DNA of 8,476 nt from Bryobacterales bacterium (lineage in GTDB: Bacteria; Acidobacteriota; Terriglobia; Bryobacterales; Bryobacteraceae), in assembly GCA_003132905.1 (NCBI GenBank), contig PKZC01000083.1, forward strand, positions 1 to 8,476. The letters are read 5' to 3'. The position numbers and the translations under genes were made by a program. Position 1 is the stretch's first letter. Every line of letters starts with the position of its first letter. The notes beneath the pieces were generated by a model. That model saw only the letters and a program-made list of their open reading frames with translations. It was not told the DNA's origin and made no database searches. This document shows, one piece after another, positions 1 through 5,804 of the stretch.

Positions 1-659
1 GATTCAGGGATCCCGTAGTAATGCAGCTTGTTCTTGGACCATCCATATACCGAGCCCGGCACTACTCCGAAGAAATTCTTCATCGAGAGCGTAGCGCCGG
101 CCCAATGATGCGTTTTCATTTTGGCGAGCGACACAATCAGATCTGCGCCCAGCACGGTGTTCGGAAAATAGAAATCCTCTTCGCCGGCGAAGCTTTTCAC
201 CGACGACACATCATCGCGATTCAGATCGGTGAAGATGCTCTCGAACTTCGGAATCAAGGCGCGATAGCGGGCGTCGTCGGCCATGTCCAGCGTGTCGCGC
301 CGGTGTCCCGGGCCTTCGCCGATTTTCACCTCCGCGGCGCCTAACTGGTGAAATACTTCCACCGCAGCCGCGATCACGTTGGCATTGGTGTTGATCACCG
401 TGGCTGGGTCAAACTCCACCAGGTTGGGTTTCAGCAATACGCGTTTGCCGCGAACATCGAGACCGCATTGCCGGATGCCTTCCAACATGCGGCTAGCCAG
501 GTCGTCGGAATAAGACCGCGCCCGGATAACCGCCACCGCCGAATTTCCCGCCGGCCCATCCGGCAGCTTGGGCGGCTTCTGCAGCTTCTGAGCCTTGATG
601 CCTCCGTAGCCTCCGACGATGGCCGCACCAGTCAGCAGAGCGAACTTGCGCCGGGTCAT
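1..659 (-). CDS. DUF362 domain protein with Tat-type leader (C-terminus outside window)
   Basis: The first 219 residues are visible; the gene runs off the left edge. The N-terminus MTRRKFALLTGAAIVGG has a twin-arginine pair followed by a hydrophobic stretch. This suggests export by the Tat route, often used for folded or cofactor-containing proteins. The body matches the DUF362 family (PF04015): LLKPNLVEF at about residues 75-83, a GEGPG turn near 114-118, and SLAKMKTHHWAGATLSMKN at about 177-195. The biochemical role of the family is not established, and some members carry ferredoxin-like iron-sulfur segments. None is visible in this part. The start ATG overlaps the stop of the upstream toroid gene by 4 bp (ATGA), which points to translational coupling. 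The family call is confident; the function is unknown. Confidence 0.87.
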   Translation of the reverse strand, partial: MTRRKFALLTGAAIVGGYGGIKAQKLQKPPKLPDGPAGNSAVAVIRARSYSDDLASRMLEGIRQCGLDVRGKRVLLKPNLVEFDPATVINTNANVIAAAVEVFHQLGAAEVKIGEGPGHRRDTLDMADDARYRALIPKFESIFTDLNRDDVSSVKSFAGEEDFYFPNTVLGADLIVSLAKMKTHHWAGATLSMKNFFGVVPGSVYGWSKNKLHYYGIPE

Positions 660-1546
660 GCTCGGCCTCCCACTTGAAACAATTTGTAATTCCCTTTTGG
701 ATGTCCCAGCGCTTCCAGTGACGCGAGCATCACGTCATGCGAGGTGAATGCGCCTTCCGGGGGCATCGGGACGTCCTTGCCATGACAGCGCAGCGCGATC
801 TGGAGCCAAGCTCTTCCCAACGAAGACTTGGTCTCGGCATGGAATTTCTGGGCCACATCCAGCCCTTGGCTCACGGCCGGGTCACTCACGCCATCCAGCC
901 CCAACAAGGCCAGCGCCGTGGTTTCCGGATACGAAGGTAGATCGAAATACAGCATGTTGGGAGTTCCGTAATTCCAGCCCCCATCGGTGCAGCGGCGGCT
1001 TAGGACCAGCTGCTCGCCATCTCGCACCCGTTTTTCCACTTCCGGCCCGCGATAATGGCTGGCTATTTTCTTCAACGCCACCAGAGTATGCGCCGTAGGC
1101 TCGATCCACGTCGCGTTCCCTTCTCGCCACGGCCAGCCTTCGTGCGAAACATCCAGCCGGGCTTTGATCAAGTGCAGGAACGATCCGGTGCGCGTCCACA
1201 TGTTGTGCTCCGCTCCTACCACACGCAGCAGCCAATCCACAGAAGCATGAACACTGGCGTCATCGATGCCACGAACGCTCGCCAAAGTGACCGCGTGCGC
1301 CGTCACCCATGTTCCGTCGTTCACTTCTCCGCTGGGACGGAAACTTCCGTCCGTACGTTGCCAGGATCGCACCAGTTTCCACGCTCGATCTAAAGCTGGG
1401 CCGGCTCCGGTATCGTGAAGGGCGAGCATTGCATATGTGGTCGGTTCCAGCCAGGATCCTTTGCCGGGGAAATAACCCCAGCCGCCATCCGGATTTTGGT
1501 TCGCGCGGAGAAACTCCCGACGAGACTCAAGATACAGTTCACCCAC
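656..1546 (-). CDS. Prenyltransferase/squalene-oxidase repeat (terpene-cyclase-like toroid) protein
   Basis: A 296-residue protein built from alpha-alpha toroid repeats of the squalene-hopene cyclase/prenyltransferase type. QW-like motifs are visible: QNPDGGWGYF (residues 17-26), QRTDGSF (63-69), EGWPW (136-140) and CTDGGWNYG (186-194). Related helices recur as WLEPTTYAMLAL (32-43), WIEPTAHTLVAL (147-158) and YPETTALALLGL (206-217). It is under half the length of squalene-hopene cyclases (over 600 residues) and no DxDD catalytic motif is present (the nearest string is GIDD at 93-96). No Asp-x-Cys zinc site of protein prenyltransferases is seen either. It may be a binding or scaffold toroid, or an enzyme of another type. 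No signal peptide. The start is GTG at 1546, because an in-frame TAA lies seven codons upstream and no other start codon lies between. The SD is weak. It is 43 bp downstream of the GNAT gene and overlaps the DUF362 gene. Confidence 0.85.
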   Translation of the reverse strand: MGELYLESRREFLRANQNPDGGWGYFPGKGSWLEPTTYAMLALHDTGAGPALDRAWKLVRSWQRTDGSFRPSGEVNDGTWVTAHAVTLASVRGIDDASVHASVDWLLRVVGAEHNMWTRTGSFLHLIKARLDVSHEGWPWREGNATWIEPTAHTLVALKKIASHYRGPEVEKRVRDGEQLVLSRRCTDGGWNYGTPNMLYFDLPSYPETTALALLGLDGVSDPAVSQGLDVAQKFHAETKSSLGRAWLQIALRCHGKDVPMPPEGAFTSHDVMLASLEALGHPKGNYKLFQVGGRA

Positions 1547-1589
1547 ATCAAGAAGATCGACGGATTAGGGAAAAGCTTTAGAACGACGC

Positions 1590-2075
1590 CTAAGCCGGTC
1601 CAGCATTCACTTTAACTAGGCGTAATTTCAGATAGATGGCACCGGGAGTGGGAGTATTGGAATAAGCCTCTGCGGGCTCAAAGCCGACTCCGGCATAAAG
1701 CCTCAAGGCTTCCTTCATGCTTGGTAGCGTATCGGCATATAACCATTCATATTGCATCGCGGTTGCCCGGTCGATTACCGCTTCCAAAAGGCGTTTTGCG
1801 AGTCCCTGCCCGCGATACCGCGGCCGCAGGAACAATCGCTTCACTTCACCCGAGATCCGGTCTAACCGCCGGAGCGCTATCGTTCCCGCAGCCTCGTCCT
1901 CGTTTAGAGCCAGCAGCAACGCCCCGCCGGCGGCTCCATACACTCCCGGCAACCCGTTCCATTCTTCGCCAAAGCCCTGAAAATCCATGGGCAACCCTAT
2001 CGATTCCCAATATTCGAGCCATAACTGGCGCACGGCGGCAATGTCGCCAGTGGATTCCGCCAGCCGGATAATCAC
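1590..2075 (-). CDS. GNAT-family N-acetyltransferase
   Basis: A cytoplasmic 161-residue protein expected to transfer an acetyl group from acetyl-CoA to an amine; the substrate is not deducible. The acetyl-CoA binding motif A is clear: VKRLFLRPRYRGQGLAKRLL at residues 78-97, with the RGQGLA pyrophosphate loop at 88-93. The C-terminal motif B region follows (YADTLPSMKEALRLYAGVGF, about 113-132) with the usual LYxxxGF ending. Length is normal for a single-domain GNAT. The start is GTG at 2075, giving the typical MIIRLAE first strand. No strong SD is visible, which fits reinitiation from the PAP2 gene ending 8 bp upstream. The gene lies in the same minus-strand run as the PAP2, toroid and DUF362 genes, and its link to them is unknown. 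Confidence 0.88.
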   Translation of the reverse strand: MIIRLAESTGDIAAVRQLWLEYWESIGLPMDFQGFGEEWNGLPGVYGAAGGALLLALNEDEAAGTIALRRLDRISGEVKRLFLRPRYRGQGLAKRLLEAVIDRATAMQYEWLYADTLPSMKEALRLYAGVGFEPAEAYSNTPTPGAIYLKLRLVKVNAGPA

Positions 2076-2083
2076 GTTTTACT

Positions 2084-2881
2084 TTAACGCAGCACCGCGA
2101 ATCGGCTCACCGAGTAGCCTAAAGCTGCCCCGAGAAACACATCGGACGGAAAGTGCGCCAGCGTGGTGACGCGCGAGAATCCGATAGTGGCCGCCAGTCC
2201 ATAAGCTGCATATGGAACCCAACGATGCGTTTTTCCATAGCGGCGCGCCACTACCGTCGCCACCGAAAACGCCGCAATCGAATGGCCCGACGGGAAGCTT
2301 CCGTGCCCCACGCCCACGCCCCCGGGTCCTTCAAAGAAGGAGTCGCCGAAATTGCCAGTGGACGGAAAATATTCCGGGCGCTCCCTGCGAGTAGCGGTCT
2401 TCAAAGCCGTGGCTATAATCTCGCTATCGGCTACGGCCTCGCCGGCCAGCAAGGCGGTGTGGGTGGCGTATGAGTCCTTCTTCAGAAGCCCAACGGCGTA
2501 TAACGCCGCAGGCATGGCCGCGATCCCGGCGGAGGTGGCAGTGGAGTTAAATACCGAGTTAAATCCGTGGAATGCGCCAGTCGTGGCGAAGGGCTTGTCG
2601 GTCCAGGGATCGGCCGCCACTAGTCCCGCTGTCACAGCGATGACCGCCAGCGTGGGAATCCAATAATGATCGTGGGTCAAGCGTGCCGGGAACGTCCAGA
2701 TCTGCTTCTGGTCGTCCACCACGTTCGGAATGATCTCCTTCAGGCTCACGCTTCGATCGTTCACCGGCGCGGGTTGCTGGCTCCCGGGCGGCGGCGTGGG
2801 TGGATTGTCTGCATCCACTTGGGCCCAAGCGCTACAGACTAGGCCCAATAAAACTAGTACCACTGCCAGTCTTCTTTTCAT
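2084..2881 (-). CDS. PAP2-family phosphatase, exported
   Basis: A 265-residue PAP2/phosphatidic-acid phosphatase-type enzyme. All three signature motifs of the superfamily are intact: K161-x6-R168-P169, PSGH at 197-200, and S236-R237-x5-H243-x3-D247. H200 and H243 would be the catalytic histidines. Residues 1-20 form a clear signal peptide (positive MKRR, hydrophobic core, AWA before Q21). They are followed by a Pro-rich linker at about 26-40. The phosphatase motifs would therefore face the periplasm, with a few hydrophobic helices (about 76-90, 117-133, 222-234). Substrates of the family include lipid phosphates, prenyl pyrophosphates and sometimes soluble phosphates; which applies here is unknown. 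The ATG at 2881 is the only in-frame start in the region and makes the signal peptide. AAGGGA sits almost against it, which is unusually close for an SD. First gene of the minus-strand operon. Confidence 0.9.
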   Translation of the reverse strand: MKRRLAVVLVLLGLVCSAWAQVDADNPPTPPPGSQQPAPVNDRSVSLKEIIPNVVDDQKQIWTFPARLTHDHYWIPTLAVIAVTAGLVAADPWTDKPFATTGAFHGFNSVFNSTATSAGIAAMPAALYAVGLLKKDSYATHTALLAGEAVADSEIIATALKTATRRERPEYFPSTGNFGDSFFEGPGGVGVGHGSFPSGHSIAAFSVATVVARRYGKTHRWVPYAAYGLAATIGFSRVTTLAHFPSDVFLGAALGYSVSRFAVLR

Positions 2882-3056
2882 TCCCTTGGATGACGCTGAT
2901 TCAAACCTTTTAGTTGCTTCAAATTCAATGGGAACCTGTATGAAATCAGTACTCCAATACTAGCCCAAAGCCCTCAATGTGCGGCTCCTGAACTAGTCCT
3001 AGAGGCTCAAAGCAGGCTAGGCCCACAGGCTCACAAGAATCGGTACATTCGGGCCT

Positions 3057-3084
3057 TTGACGGATCAGCCCCGGCTGCGAGAAT
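3057..3084 (+). promoter_or_regulatory. Candidate sigma70-type promoter for the pilin gene
   Basis: TTGACG (3057-3062) matches five of six bases of the -35 consensus. It is followed after 16 bp by GAGAAT (3079-3084), which matches four of six -10 bases. Transcription would begin near 3091-3093, leaving a leader of about 20 nt that contains the SD. The call rests on pattern only. Confidence 0.35.
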
Positions 3085-3096
3085 CATGACGTGCTG

Positions 3097-3102
3097 AGGA
3101 GG
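3097..3102 (+). promoter_or_regulatory. Strong Shine-Dalgarno of the pilin gene
   Basis: A perfect AGGAGG lies 9 nt before the ATG at 3112. It fixes this start over the internal Met at residue 11. It is the strongest ribosome-binding site in the window and fits a highly expressed structural protein. Confidence 0.8.
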
Positions 3103-3111
3103 AAAAGCTAA

Positions 3112-3324
3112 ATGACCAAAATCATAGAGACTAGCTTGAAAATGAAGATCTGGAAAGACAACCACGGACAGGATCTTATGGAATACGCCCTGATGGCGGG
3201 ATTCCTGGCGTGTGCGTCGGGCTTTACGCTGCCCCAAATCGCGTCCAGTATCGCGAACGTGCTTGGAACCGTGACGGCCATTTTGGTCGGAACGGGCGGG
3301 TCAACCACCGCTCCCGGCGCCTGA
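3112..3324 (+). CDS. Flp/type IVb-like pilin prepilin (orphan)
   Basis: A 70-residue small prepilin. The N-terminus holds a short basic leader (MTKIIETSLKMKIWKDNHG). It is followed by QDLMEYALMAGFLACASGF, a hydrophobic helix carrying the Glu-Tyr pair expected at +5/+6 after a prepilin-peptidase site, i.e. G19|QDLMEY. This is the hallmark of Flp/Fap pilins, which assemble into Tad-type pili. The C-terminus is short, Ala/Gly/Thr-rich and uncharged (GTGGSTTAPGA). The length fits Flp pilins (about 50-75 residues). The mature protein would sit in the inner membrane before assembly. No prepilin peptidase, ATPase or other tad/cpa gene is present, so the assembly machinery must be elsewhere. Peptide deformylase follows 61 bp downstream on the same strand; the two may share a transcript but have no known functional tie. 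Confidence 0.85.
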   Translation: MTKIIETSLKMKIWKDNHGQDLMEYALMAGFLACASGFTLPQIASSIANVLGTVTAILVGTGGSTTAPGA

Positions 3325-3385
3325 TATCCGGCTCCCGGCCGCGCGCCATTAGCAGGCGGACCCGAACCGCCGCTAGAATCAAATC

Positions 3386-3976
3386 GTGCGGCTGAAGATC
3401 GTCCAGGTAGGCGAGCCCGTTTTGCGACAACGCGCGCGTCCTTTATTGCAGGAAGAGATCGCACTGCCGGAAACGCAGCAGCTCATCGTTTGGATGCATG
3501 AAACCATGCGCGACGCGCCCGGAGTCGGCCTGGCCGCGCCTCAGATTGGATTGCCGCTCCAACTGGCCGTCATTGAAGATCGCCCCGAATACGCCAAGGA
3601 CATCGGCGCCGACCGTCTGGCCGAACGAGAGCGCCAAGCGGTATCGTTTCAGGTCCTCATCAATCCCCGCATCGTCGAACAATCCGAGCAGCAGGTGGAA
3701 TTCTTCGAAGGCTGCCTCAGCCTGGGCGGATTCAGCGCTCTGGTGAAACGTTCTCGACAGGTGGCCGTCGAATATTGGGATGAGCGCGGCGAGCCCCAGC
3801 GCATCGAGGCGCAAGGTTGGTACGCGCGCATTCTGCAGCATGAGATCGATCATCTGCACGGCCGGCTGTATATCGATCGTATGGAACCGCGATCGTTCAT
3901 GAGCATCGAGAATCTGAGCAGGCACTGGAAGGATATGCCGGTACAAGCGGTTCGCGAAGCGCTTGATCTGGACTAA
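3386..3976 (+). CDS. def: Peptide deformylase
   Basis: Removes the N-terminal formyl group from nascent proteins at the ribosome; a metal-dependent cytoplasmic hydrolase. All three signature motifs are present: GVGLAAPQ (46-53), EGCLS (108-112) and QHEIDH (151-156). Expected metal ligands are C110, H152 and H156, with E153 catalytic and Q53 in the oxyanion hole. Motif 2 reads EGCLSLGG instead of the common EGCLSVPG. At 196 residues it is slightly long because of an extra stretch around 64-88 (EDRPEYAKDIGADRLAERER), resembling the insert in organellar PDF1A-type enzymes (from memory). The start is GTG at 3386: an in-frame TAG lies only 9 bp upstream, and the encoded RLKIVQVGEPVLR is the expected first strand. 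The SD is weak. fmt, its frequent partner, is not next to it. Confidence 0.95.
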   Translation: MRLKIVQVGEPVLRQRARPLLQEEIALPETQQLIVWMHETMRDAPGVGLAAPQIGLPLQLAVIEDRPEYAKDIGADRLAERERQAVSFQVLINPRIVEQSEQQVEFFEGCLSLGGFSALVKRSRQVAVEYWDERGEPQRIEAQGWYARILQHEIDHLHGRLYIDRMEPRSFMSIENLSRHWKDMPVQAVREALDLD

Positions 3977-4843
3977 ATGCGCCTCTTACTCATCTTCGTC
4001 GCCGCCTCCTGTTACGCCCAAGTCTCGGCCCGTGTTTCCCTGAGCAATGGAACGCAGGTTTCTATCGCCACGCGTGCCGACAATGGCACTGCGGTAACCT
4101 TAAAGACCAGTTTGGCCCCCGCTACCGGCGACAGCTTTTACCGGATTTTTCGCGATGAAAACAACCTGGCCGTTTTCGCTTACGAACTGGAGGTAGCGCG
4201 CACCGCCGACGGTGAGAACTTTCGGATCACGGCTAAACCGGCCACCACCGATTTTGCTACGCAGTTTCCAAATGCGGACGGCGGCAAGCCGACGCCGACT
4301 CTATCCACGAAGCTGGAGTCTCCCTTGCTCAGCTCGGGCCAATCGTTCCCTATTCCGATTCCCTCGGATCCCGGGCTGGGGCAAACCCTCACCGATACAG
4401 TCCAGATCATCATCGGCCAGCGGGGAGGCGCGAACGACGCGGTACCGGCTTCGGCGCAGATCCGATTTGCCGATCTGAGAGTCTTCATCAAAGGACAGCA
4501 AGCGACGCCCTCCGGCGCGGGCTCAGACGTAGCGGGACGATTCGCGATGTTCTATATTCCGGGTCGCGGCGGCTACTTCTTCTCCACCGATCCCGTGAAT
4601 GAACGTCCGTTCCTGCAAGTGGGGGTGGTGGACGGAAAACATCTGACCTTCACCGTTGACAACGACATGTACGACGGCACCACCAGCGCGCCTATTCTAG
4701 TACATTCCGATCGAGGACAGTTGTGGGTTTATCACGATCCGAACTACAAGCCCGCGGGCAACTGGACGAAAGCCGACCTGGCCAGCAACCGGGAGGAGTT
4801 TTTCACCGCGGCATCGGATTCGTTGCAATGGTGGGTGCAGTAA
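3977..4843 (+). CDS. Exported protein of unknown function
   Basis: A 288-residue protein I do not recognise. The N-terminus MRLLLIFVAASCYAQVSA is a short export signal, with cleavage plausible after A14 or A18. The string VAASC at 8-12 also nominally fits a lipobox, so a lipoprotein is possible. The rest has no further membrane segment and is rich in short, alternating polar/hydrophobic strands, suggesting a beta-rich periplasmic or surface domain. Notable segments are GRGGYFFSTDPVNERPF (about 195-211), HLTFTVDNDMYDG (about 221-233) and QLWVYHDPNYKPAGNW (about 247-262). The last two are the most motif-like parts. The ATG at 3977 directly follows the def stop (TAAATG), so the pair is likely coupled in translation. 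It converges on the TrmB-family gene with a 25-bp gap containing the perfect 10-bp palindrome GCCGCGCGGC (4845-4854) but no T-run. Confidence 0.75.
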   Translation: MRLLLIFVAASCYAQVSARVSLSNGTQVSIATRADNGTAVTLKTSLAPATGDSFYRIFRDENNLAVFAYELEVARTADGENFRITAKPATTDFATQFPNADGGKPTPTLSTKLESPLLSSGQSFPIPIPSDPGLGQTLTDTVQIIIGQRGGANDAVPASAQIRFADLRVFIKGQQATPSGAGSDVAGRFAMFYIPGRGGYFFSTDPVNERPFLQVGVVDGKHLTFTVDNDMYDGTTSAPILVHSDRGQLWVYHDPNYKPAGNWTKADLASNREEFFTAASDSLQWWVQ

Positions 4844-4868
4844 CGCCGCGCGGCCGGACCGAGCGTTC

Positions 4869-5729
4869 CTAAACTTCGCCGACTACTTGCTTGGGCGCAA
4901 ATTCAATTACCGTGCGGCTCAATCTCCGCCGCCAGTAATTTTCGAATAGCCCTTTCATAGCTTCGCCCATGCCCGCATGTTCGAACACGATAGCGGTCCA
5001 AGTGGGGCGCGTGATCACAGGGTCGAGCAGCGCCACCAATCCGCGCGAGCCATCGAACACCGCCAGCTTCATGGGCAGCGAATCGATCTGCGCCACTTCC
5101 ACGCCGGACGATGCGTATTCTTCCAGGCGTTGCCGGTGTGCCAGGTCGAGCGTACCCGCTTCGATCAGCAGCCGGCACGTCACGCCCCGCTGACGCGCTT
5201 GCTTCACCCATTGTTCGTCGAGCGGATCCACCGCGTAGGGCGGCCGCGAAAATTCCAAATATTCATGCCGGACGTCGGAAAGCATGCGCCGGTATTGCTG
5301 CGCGATCTGCTCGGGATCGCTCACGATCCGCAAATATTCAAGCGTGCCGCGTTCGCCCTGGCCTTCCGAATAGGAGGCAGCCAGATCCACCACCAGGCTG
5401 TCGGCCATGCGCGTCTGATCGGTCAGCTCGCGCTGCAACATTTGGGAACGGCGCGCCAGATAGCTGGGGACAGCCAGGCTGGGCTCGACGGCAGAAAACA
5501 GCTTGGTCTTTTCCTGCACCACCTGTGCGAAGCCCTTCTCCACCAAACTGTCCAGGACTTCATAAATCTTTTGCCGCGGCACATGCGCGCGAGCCGCTAA
5601 TTCTATGGCCTTAAAACGCGGATGCCCGATCAAAACCAGGTAAGATCGCGCCTCATAAGCGTTCAGGCCCAATTGCTGTAGCCTGCGCCAGAAGCGTTGA
5701 AAATCTAACTCGGGTAGTTCCGTCGTCAT
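4869..5729 (-). CDS. TrmB-family transcriptional regulator
   Basis: A 286-residue DNA-binding regulator. Residues about 14-70 form the TrmB-type winged helix: LGLNAYEARSYLVLIG (20-35), then IELAARAHVPRQKIYEVLDS (42-61) with the recognition helix, then LVEKGF. A charged helical stretch at about 88-120 could be a dimerising coiled coil. Residues about 126-268 match the phospholipase-D-like effector half of TrmB regulators (ARQRGVTCRLLIE, MKLAVFDGSRGLVALLDP, and the ending LFENYWRRRL). TrmB proteins, best known from archaea, often sense sugars. No sugar transporter or enzyme gene is adjacent here, so target and ligand are unknown. The ATG at 5729 is preceded by only a weak TTAGG. No clear operator palindrome was found in the 75-bp upstream gap. 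The family call is confident. Confidence 0.87.
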   Translation of the reverse strand: MTTELPELDFQRFWRRLQQLGLNAYEARSYLVLIGHPRFKAIELAARAHVPRQKIYEVLDSLVEKGFAQVVQEKTKLFSAVEPSLAVPSYLARRSQMLQRELTDQTRMADSLVVDLAASYSEGQGERGTLEYLRIVSDPEQIAQQYRRMLSDVRHEYLEFSRPPYAVDPLDEQWVKQARQRGVTCRLLIEAGTLDLAHRQRLEEYASSGVEVAQIDSLPMKLAVFDGSRGLVALLDPVITRPTWTAIVFEHAGMGEAMKGLFENYWRRRLSRTVIEFAPKQVVGEV

Positions 5730-5770
5730 CCTAATAGACTCAAGCGAAGTTTAGAGCATATCAGATGGTG

Positions 5771-5794
5771 GCGGGCAGGTGGCTCGCCGCCCGC
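5771..5794 (-). terminator. GC-rich hairpin after the ToxR-like gene
   Basis: GCGGGC (5771-5776) pairs with GCCCGC (5789-5794), with two more G-C pairs (5778-5779 with 5787-5788) after a bulged A. It lies 10 bp beyond the stop of the ToxR-like gene and before the TrmB start. It lacks the T-run of a true intrinsic terminator, so it may only be an attenuating or processing structure. Confidence 0.3.
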
Positions 5795-5804
5795 TGAATC
5801 CGTA

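Larger units (their letters stand above)
2882..3111. other. Divergent intergenic region with a small hairpin
   Basis: This 230-bp spacer separates the minus-strand PAP2 operon from the plus-strand pilin gene and should hold both promoters. No ORF with a recognisable product lies in it. A small inverted repeat sits at 2998-3021: CCTAG (2998-3002) pairs with CTAGG (3017-3021), and inside it GCT (3005-3007) pairs with AGC (3011-3013) around a CAA loop. The heptamer AGGCTCA occurs twice (3003-3009 and 3027-3033). No T-run follows the hairpin, so it is not an obvious terminator. No convincing promoter for the PAP2 operon was found on the minus strand. Confidence 0.5.

Noticed and set aside
1258..1269. 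GIDD in the toroid protein as a possible DxDD catalytic motif
   Set aside because: The first aspartate is replaced by glycine and it sits in a loop before a helix, not in a cyclase-like context.
2998..3033. Weak resemblance to a GEMM (cyclic-di-GMP) riboswitch core upstream of the pilin (CAAAGC followed by GGCC)
   Set aside because: Only short pieces match; the first conserved box and the closing GGUAGCxxGGUUxCCG-like part are not found.
3443..3946. A 167-codon minus-strand ORF antisense to def
   Set aside because: All deformylase motifs lie on the plus strand; this frame has no start signals or domain.
4977..5600. A 207-codon plus-strand ORF antisense to the TrmB gene
   Set aside because: No recognisable domain and skewed His/Arg-rich composition; the minus-strand TrmB match is clear.
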